NCBI GenBank assembly: GCA_002452295.1
Contig: DKEX01000107.1
Coordinates: 1 to 11,248, forward strand
DNA length: 11,248 bases
Direction of reading: 5' to 3'
From: Firmicutes bacterium UBA6811
Lineage (GTDB): Bacteria; Bacillota; SHA-98; UBA4971
Below are positions 6,462-11,248 of the stretch, one piece after another. Made by a program: the position numbers and the translations under genes. Each line of letters opens with the position of its first letter. Within the stretch, counting starts at the first letter, position 1. The notes below the pieces were generated by a model. The model was not told the origin of the DNA and did no database searches. It saw nothing but the letters and a program-made list of their open reading frames with translations.

Positions 6462-7603
6462 GTCGCCACGTTGAATATGCGCGCGCCCGGGTCCTTGTTG
6501 ATGGCGACGATGATATTCGATGACCCCATCCCGGCGAGGTGCTGGATGGCGCCGGATATACCGCAGGCGATGTATATCTTCGGGCACACGGTCTTGCCGG
6601 TCTGGCCCACCTGGTGCGCGTAGGGTATCCATCCGGCGTCCACTGCGGCGCGCGAGGCGCCCACTGCGGCGCCGATGACTTGCGCCAGCTCCTCGATGAT
6701 CTTGAAGTTCTCGGCCTTTCCGAGGCCCCGGCCTCCGGAGACGATGATATCGGCTTCCGCCAGGTTGACCATCTGCTGCGTTTCCTCGACCACCCTGACC
6801 AGCGTGGCCCTTGGCGGCAGGACATCCTTCACCAGCCTGATGATCTCGCCTCGCCTCGCCTCGTCGCGCGCAGCGCGCTTCATCACCTTGTGCCTGACGG
6901 TCGCCATCTGGGGGCGCCGGTCCGGGCAGAGGATGGTGGCCATGATGTTCCCGCCGAAAGCGGGGCGCGTCTGGAGCAGAAGGCGCTTTTCCTTGTCAAT
7001 GGCAAGCCCGGTGCAGTCGGCCGTGAGGCCTGTCCTGAGCCTCGCTGCGACCCTTGGGCCGAGCGATCTACCGATGGTCGTCGCCCCGAGGAGGAGTATA
7101 GACGGTTTGTGTTCCTCGACAAGCTCCGCCATCGCCTGCGCGTAGGGCTCGTCCTGGAAGTCGGCGAGGGCGGGGTCGTCGACCACGTAGACCTTCTCAG
7201 CGCCGTGGGCGATGAGCTCGTTTGCGGCATCGCCCACGTTGTGGCCGAGGAGCACCGCGCAAAGCTCCTCACCGAGGTCGTCGGCGAGCTTGCGGCCTTC
7301 GCCGAGGAGCTCGTAGACCACGCTGGCAGGCACGCCCTTGCGCTGCTCGGCGAAGACCCAGACTCCCCGGAACCCGGAGGCGGTTCCGGCATCGGCTCCG
7401 GCACCCGGACCGGCCCCGGCTATAGCCCGAACGTCCTCAACTTCGATGGCCTCCGCAGGACACTCCGCCGCGCAGGCTCCGCAATGCGTGCAGTTCTCCA
7501 GGAGAACGGCGACGCCGTCCTTCACCGCAATGGCTCCATACGGGCACGCGGCCACGCATGCCTCGCATCCCGTGCATCTATCAGAAAGAACTCGAACCGG
7601 CAC
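6386..7603 (-). CDS. etfA: Electron transfer flavoprotein alpha subunit with N-terminal 2[4Fe-4S] ferredoxin domain
   Basis: EtfA carries one FAD and shuttles electrons between EtfB and a partner dehydrogenase. The 405 residues are longer than the usual ~320 because of an N-terminal ferredoxin domain with eight cysteines: C10, C13, C16, C20 and C38, C41, C44, C48, each followed by proline, as expected for two [4Fe-4S] clusters. A Gly/Ala linker (62-77) leads to the ETF domain starting FRGVWVFAEQRKG. The C-terminal FAD-binding part shows SGGRGLGKAENF, GASRAAVDAGW, the QVGQTGKTVCPKIYIACGIS stretch, and NKDPGARIFNVATYGIVGD. Start is GTG 7601-7603, preceded by AGGAG 8 bases upstream; 30 bases separate it from etfB. 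It is the last gene of the operon and converges on the SwrB-like gene. Ferredoxin-fused EtfA is known in anaerobic Bacillota, including bifurcating systems (for example CarE, LctC), so a ferredoxin link is plausible but not proved. Confidence 0.96.
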   Translation of the reverse strand: MPVRVLSDRCTGCEACVAACPYGAIAVKDGVAVLLENCTHCGACAAECPAEAIEVEDVRAIAGAGPGAGADAGTASGFRGVWVFAEQRKGVPASVVYELLGEGRKLADDLGEELCAVLLGHNVGDAANELIAHGAEKVYVVDDPALADFQDEPYAQAMAELVEEHKPSILLLGATTIGRSLGPRVAARLRTGLTADCTGLAIDKEKRLLLQTRPAFGGNIMATILCPDRRPQMATVRHKVMKRAARDEARRGEIIRLVKDVLPPRATLVRVVEETQQMVNLAEADIIVSGGRGLGKAENFKIIEELAQVIGAAVGASRAAVDAGWIPYAHQVGQTGKTVCPKIYIACGISGAIQHLAGMGSSNIIVAINKDPGARIFNVATYGIVGDLFEVVPALTAELRKGACG

Positions 7604-7633
7604 CTTGACCGCTCCTCTCCCATCACACGAGCG

Positions 7634-8422
7634 TTAGACCAGATGAGTCTCCTTGAGCTTTGCCACAAGCGACCGCACCTTCTCCTGGACCGTCTCGCCC
7701 TCCAGGATCTCGCCGGCGCGTCTTTGCTCCGGCGTGAACACGCGGATGACGCGCGTGGGCGACCCCGTGAGGCCGATGCGGCTCTCGTCGGCGCCAAGGT
7801 CGGCTGCGGTCCAGGATGTGATCGCGGCCTTCTTCGCCCTGAGCATTCTCTTAATGGACGGCATCCGCGGCTCGTTTATCTCCTTCACCACGGTGATGAG
7901 GGCGGGGATGGGCGATTCTATGACCTCGTAGCCCTCCTCTATCATCCGCTGGACCCGCATGTGGTCCGGGGAAAGCTCCTCTATCCTCCGGACGTATGTG
8001 ACGTGCGGGAGGTCGAGGTTCTCCGCGACCTCGGGTCCCACCTGGGCCGTGTCCCCGTCCATGGCCTGCTTGCCGCAGATGACGAGGTCGAACCCGCCCA
8101 GCTTTTCGATGGCTCTCGCAAGGGTGTAGGACGTGGCCAGGGTGTCCGCCCCGGCGAACGCGCGGTCAGAGAGGAGCACGGCATCGTCAGCGCCGAGGGC
8201 CAGCGCCTGGCGCAGAGCCTCCTCGGCCTGCGGGGGGCCCATGGTGATGACGGTGACCTTGCCGCCATGTTGCTCGCGGATCCTGAGCGCTTCTTCGATG
8301 GCGTACATGTCGAAGGGGTTTATGATGGACGCAACCCCTTCGCGCATGAGGGTGTTGGTTTCCCGGCTTATCTTCACGTCGGTCGTTTCGGGGACCTGCT
8401 TGATGAGAACGGCAACGTTCAT
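7634..8422 (-). CDS. etfB: Electron transfer flavoprotein beta subunit, bifurcating-type motif
   Basis: EtfB forms the heterodimer with EtfA. In bifurcating ETFs it holds the FAD that takes a hydride from NADH and splits the electrons; in classical ETFs it binds AMP instead. The 262 residues match family length. It begins MNVAVLIKQVPETTDVKI and contains NPFDMYAIEEALRIRE (about 35-50) and GKQAMDGDTAQVGPEVAE (about 112-130). From memory the DGDTAQVGP form occurs in Clostridium and Acidaminococcus bifurcating EtfB, whereas mitochondrial-type proteins read DDDCNQTGQ; this points to the bifurcating class. The family signature region TVVKEINEPRMPSIKRMLRA follows at about 176-195. ATG start at 8422 is preceded by GAGG 5 bases upstream and lies 7 bases after the acyl-CoA dehydrogenase stop, so the two are one transcript. 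Confidence 0.96.
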   Translation of the reverse strand: MNVAVLIKQVPETTDVKISRETNTLMREGVASIINPFDMYAIEEALRIREQHGGKVTVITMGPPQAEEALRQALALGADDAVLLSDRAFAGADTLATSYTLARAIEKLGGFDLVICGKQAMDGDTAQVGPEVAENLDLPHVTYVRRIEELSPDHMRVQRMIEEGYEVIESPIPALITVVKEINEPRMPSIKRMLRAKKAAITSWTAADLGADESRIGLTGSPTRVIRVFTPEQRRAGEILEGETVQEKVRSLVAKLKETHLV

Positions 8423-8429
8423 ATCTGCC

Positions 8430-9587
<1,158 letters not shown>

Positions 9588-9621
9588 CGCCGTCGCTCCC
9601 TCCCCGATACGATGGGAGAAG

Positions 9622-9640
9622 ATTAGTACCTGCTCCTAAT
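9622..9640. promoter_or_regulatory. Candidate operator: imperfect 19-base dyad in the acyl-CoA dehydrogenase leader
   Basis: ATTAG (9622-9626) and CTAAT (9636-9640) form a dyad with 7 of 9 base pairs matched across the 19 bases. It is AT-rich relative to its surroundings and lies between the predicted -10 box and the RBS, where a repressor could block elongation or initiation. A regulator gene is not seen here, so its role is inference. Confidence 0.35.
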
Positions 9641-9656
9641 ATGAGCTGCTAACCGC

Positions 9657-9685
9657 AGTGTAGCACGCGGGGCGGGAGCTGTCAA
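9657..9685 (-). promoter_or_regulatory. Sigma-A-type promoter of the acyl-CoA dehydrogenase/etfBA operon
   Basis: On the minus strand an exact -35 TTGACA (9685-9680) is followed by a 17-base spacer and a -10 TACACT (9662-9657; 4 of 6 matches to TATAAT). Transcription would begin near 9650, leaving a ~63-base leader before the ATG at 9587. Spacing and the exact -35 in GC-rich DNA make this one of the clearer regulatory sites in the window. Confidence 0.65.
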
Positions 9686-9708
9686 GCCAGGCATGGCTGC
9701 GCGGTCAG

Positions 9709-9756
9709 GCGGCCACGCGACTATGCGGCCACACGGCTGCCCGGCCGCGCGGCCGG
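9709..9756. repeat. GC-rich direct repeats and a 16-base perfect palindrome between operon and ATPase gene
   Basis: GCGGCCAC occurs at 9709-9716 and 9725-9732 (16-base period, 12 of 16 positions alike), followed by the perfect palindrome CCGGCCGCGCGGCCGG at 9741-9756. No T tract follows on either strand, so it is not a standard intrinsic terminator, though it lies where the ATPase transcript would end. The rest of the 9588-9800 stretch holds the promoter and dyad described separately and no convincing ORF. Confidence 0.5.
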
Positions 9757-9800
9757 TCGCCAGTTTCCACTCGCCCCCCGCGCCCCACGAGACGCCTGTC

Positions 9801-11096
9801 TCATGCTTTCTCTGGCCCTTCCTCCGCTGCCGCGAGCACGCTCGCGAGGTCGCGGAGCGCCTGGCGGAGTCGCCTGAGGGATGCGAGCCGGCCCGGAGCG
9901 CGCCAGCGCATGTCCTCCAGGACCGTGTTGCGGATCTCGTCGTCGATTGTCAGGCCTTCTTTGGTCAGACGGGCGAACGACAGGCCGGTGAGCTTGTTTA
10001 TGTTCAGCGCGCTCACGGGCCTACCTGCGAGATGGCTGAGCAGTTCCTCGTTGCAGCGCCGCACCGTACACGCTGCTTCCAGCAGGCCCAGGACCTCTTC
10101 ATCGGGGATCTCTCGGACGATACGTCGGAAGACCTCATGGGCGAGTTCTTGATGGTTGATCTCGCCTTTCCTTTTCGATCCTGCCGACTCGGTGTGTCTC
10201 ACGTCCAGTTCAGCATCGGCGGCCAGGGCAAGTACCAGGGGAAGGCCGCCGGCGAACAGGATGATCCGGTCAAGGGTGCCCTGTTCTGCAATCCCGCGGC
10301 ATTGCAGGAACTCTTCGGCCTCCTCAGGTGTGAGGTAACGCAGAGGCAGGCACCGAGTTCCTGCGAGGCTTGCGGGGTCACTCTCCCAGAGCCGAGTGAG
10401 GGGATGCCACGATGCGATCACGACGAGGACTCGTGGATACAGCAACGGCAGAACCCACCGCCGAAAGAGACCGTCAAGCTCGGGTGCCGCCTCGTAATCG
10501 TCGATCACGACAACGGTTTGCCTCGCGCTTGCCACCACTTTGACCGACTCGAGAGCATCTTCGAGAGTTGTGCCACCCGCGTTACCCGCTCTTCGCAACG
10601 AGGCGTCGTTTCGCCGTCCGGAAGCGGTTGCGGGAGCTGCTGCCGATGGGGGTAACTGAGAGGCTGAGGATGCGGCGGAGCGTGCCGGTGCAGACGGAGA
10701 CGGGGAGAGATAGGACGTTGCGAGATGAAGATGAAGCGGAGGTGACGGGGCAACCGCCTTGCAGAGCGACCGGCGTAGCCCCTGGGCTATGCCTTCCAGC
10801 GAAGGTTGAACCTCCCGGGCGTTGAGCCAGATGATACAGGCGCCCTGTGCCCCAAGCTCCTCTGTGAAACGGTACAGGAGGTGCGTCTTGCCAATTCCTC
10901 CAGGACCGTGGATGTTCAGCACCTGATAATGCGGGTGGGAAGCGACTGCTTTTCTGAGAGTGGCAAGCTCCCTACTACGTCCGACAAACATGAATGTACG
11001 ACCGGCAAAGCTACCATCTCCTGGCAACACGCAAAGCACCTCCCGTTGGCGCCAATCCGGGTGGACAAATCCGCCAATACTCATTTCTGTGCCCAT
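9801..11096 (-). CDS. STAND/AAA-type ATPase with winged-helix-like C-terminus, no visible output domain
   Basis: Likely a signal-transduction ATPase of the NB-ARC/MalT-like class; target and signal unknown. The 431 residues show an entry motif FVGRSRELATLRKAV (37-51), Walker A GPGGIGKT (64-71), a low-complexity Ser/Ala/Pro insert (116-175), Walker B VVVIDD (195-200) followed by YE, a sensor-like segment LPLLYPRVLVVIASWHP (216-232), LTPEEAEEFLQCRGI (255-269), and GLPL (284-287), the STAND hallmark. The end (about 355-405) resembles the winged helix of these proteins, with DDEIRNTVLEDMRWRAP matching the HDxVRxAxxxDLRWRxP pattern I recall from actinobacterial and Bacillota relatives. Those usually continue into a LuxR-type HTH, TPR or other module; this one stops after one more helix. 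ATG 11096 is preferred (AGG 9 bases upstream); TTG 11102 and ATG 11084 are alternatives. It appears monocistronic within the window. Confidence 0.8.
   Translation of the reverse strand: MGTEMSIGGFVHPDWRQREVLCVLPGDGSFAGRTFMFVGRSRELATLRKAVASHPHYQVLNIHGPGGIGKTHLLYRFTEELGAQGACIIWLNAREVQPSLEGIAQGLRRSLCKAVAPSPPLHLHLATSYLSPSPSAPARSAASSASQLPPSAAAPATASGRRNDASLRRAGNAGGTTLEDALESVKVVASARQTVVVIDDYEAAPELDGLFRRWVLPLLYPRVLVVIASWHPLTRLWESDPASLAGTRCLPLRYLTPEEAEEFLQCRGIAEQGTLDRIILFAGGLPLVLALAADAELDVRHTESAGSKRKGEINHQELAHEVFRRIVREIPDEEVLGLLEAACTVRRCNEELLSHLAGRPVSALNINKLTGLSFARLTKEGLTIDDEIRNTVLEDMRWRAPGRLASLRRLRQALRDLASVLAAAEEGPEKA
10572..10751 (-). other. Low-complexity Ser/Ala/Pro insert within the ATPase
   Basis: About 60 residues (116-175) between the region after Walker A and the helix before Walker B are almost only Ser, Ala, Pro, Leu and Arg, including SPSPSAPARSAASSAS. 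The family has a short loop here. The flanking ATPase motifs stay in one frame, so this is an insertion, not a frameshift scar. Confidence 0.6.
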
Positions 11097-11248
11097 TCTC
11101 AAAAACCTGCGAACTTCTGGGTTGTTTCAGGTGTATGCGGTAAGTGAGGGTGCGTTAGTTCTCGCCCCTCTTCCAGTAGTTGCCGGGTTGCCGGTGTTGC
11201 ACTCGGGGACGGCGCCCCAAGCGGGGCGCGCTTCGCCAAAATCCGGCC
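11097..11248. other. Upstream region of the ATPase gene; hairpin and tandem 8-mer, no gene recognised
   Basis: No convincing ORF or clear -35/-10 pair was found upstream of the ATPase gene. It contains a tandem GTTGCCGG repeat (11179-11194) and a perfect 7-bp stem, GCGCCCC (11212-11218), loop AAGC, GGGGCGC (11223-11229). No T tract follows the stem on either strand. Confidence 0.5.

Noticed and set aside
9789..9802. GAGAC-GCCT-GTCTC hairpin at the ATPase stop codon as a terminator
   Set aside because: The stem has only 5 pairs and no T tract follows on the minus strand.
9693..10655. + strand open frame of 320 residues opposite the ATPase
   Set aside because: It is antisense to the ATPase whose Walker and GLPL motifs are clear, and shows no domain of its own.
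11115..11165. A -35/-10 promoter upstream of the ATPase gene on the minus strand
   Set aside because: Only weak matches such as CATACA with no suitable -35 at 16-18 bases were found.

Overview
The window reads as a chromosomal piece of a GC-rich, flagellated Gram-positive-type bacterium, most likely a high-GC member of the Bacillota (Clostridia-like). The reasons are gene order flhA-flhF-flhG followed by a c-di-GMP-binding PilZ protein and a sigma-28 factor, a SwrB-like protein directly downstream of the sigma factor, and an electron-transfer flavoprotein alpha subunit with an N-terminal ferredoxin domain, all common in that group. The taxon is an inference from gene content; no rRNA is present.

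Region 1 (1-6461, + strand) is the end of a flagellar operon with tight or overlapping genes: flhA (5' end cut by the window), flhF, flhG, a YcgR/YpfA-type PilZ protein, fliA (sigma-28/SigD type), a 133-residue small protein with a charged helical head and Gly/Ala tail, and a membrane-anchored SwrB-like (DUF6115-like) protein. Together they cover export-gate function (FlhA), placement and number of flagella (FlhF GTPase and FlhG ATPase), c-di-GMP control of motility (PilZ) and late flagellar transcription (FliA). The chemotaxis genes found between flhG and sigD in Bacillus subtilis are absent here.

Region 2 (6386-9587, - strand) is a three-gene operon transcribed acyl-CoA dehydrogenase, etfB, etfA. 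A good sigma-A-type promoter (exact TTGACA, 17-base spacer, TACACT) lies upstream of it. EtfA carries two [4Fe-4S] cysteine motifs and EtfB carries the GDTAQVGP-type motif of Clostridium/Acidaminococcus proteins, so this may be a flavin-based electron-bifurcating ETF/acyl-CoA dehydrogenase module. Its last gene converges on, and overlaps by 76 bases, the end of the flagellar operon.

Region 3 (9588-11248): an intergenic stretch with GC-rich repeats and a 16-base perfect palindrome, then a - strand STAND/AAA-type ATPase with a winged-helix-like C-terminus and no visible output domain, then about 150 bases of upstream DNA with a strong hairpin and no recognised gene. The ATPase is the least understood gene here. 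I saw no tRNA, rRNA, CRISPR array, insertion sequence or integrase. A recurring oddity is Gly/Ala/Pro-rich low-complexity sequence at domain junctions or ends in five unrelated proteins.
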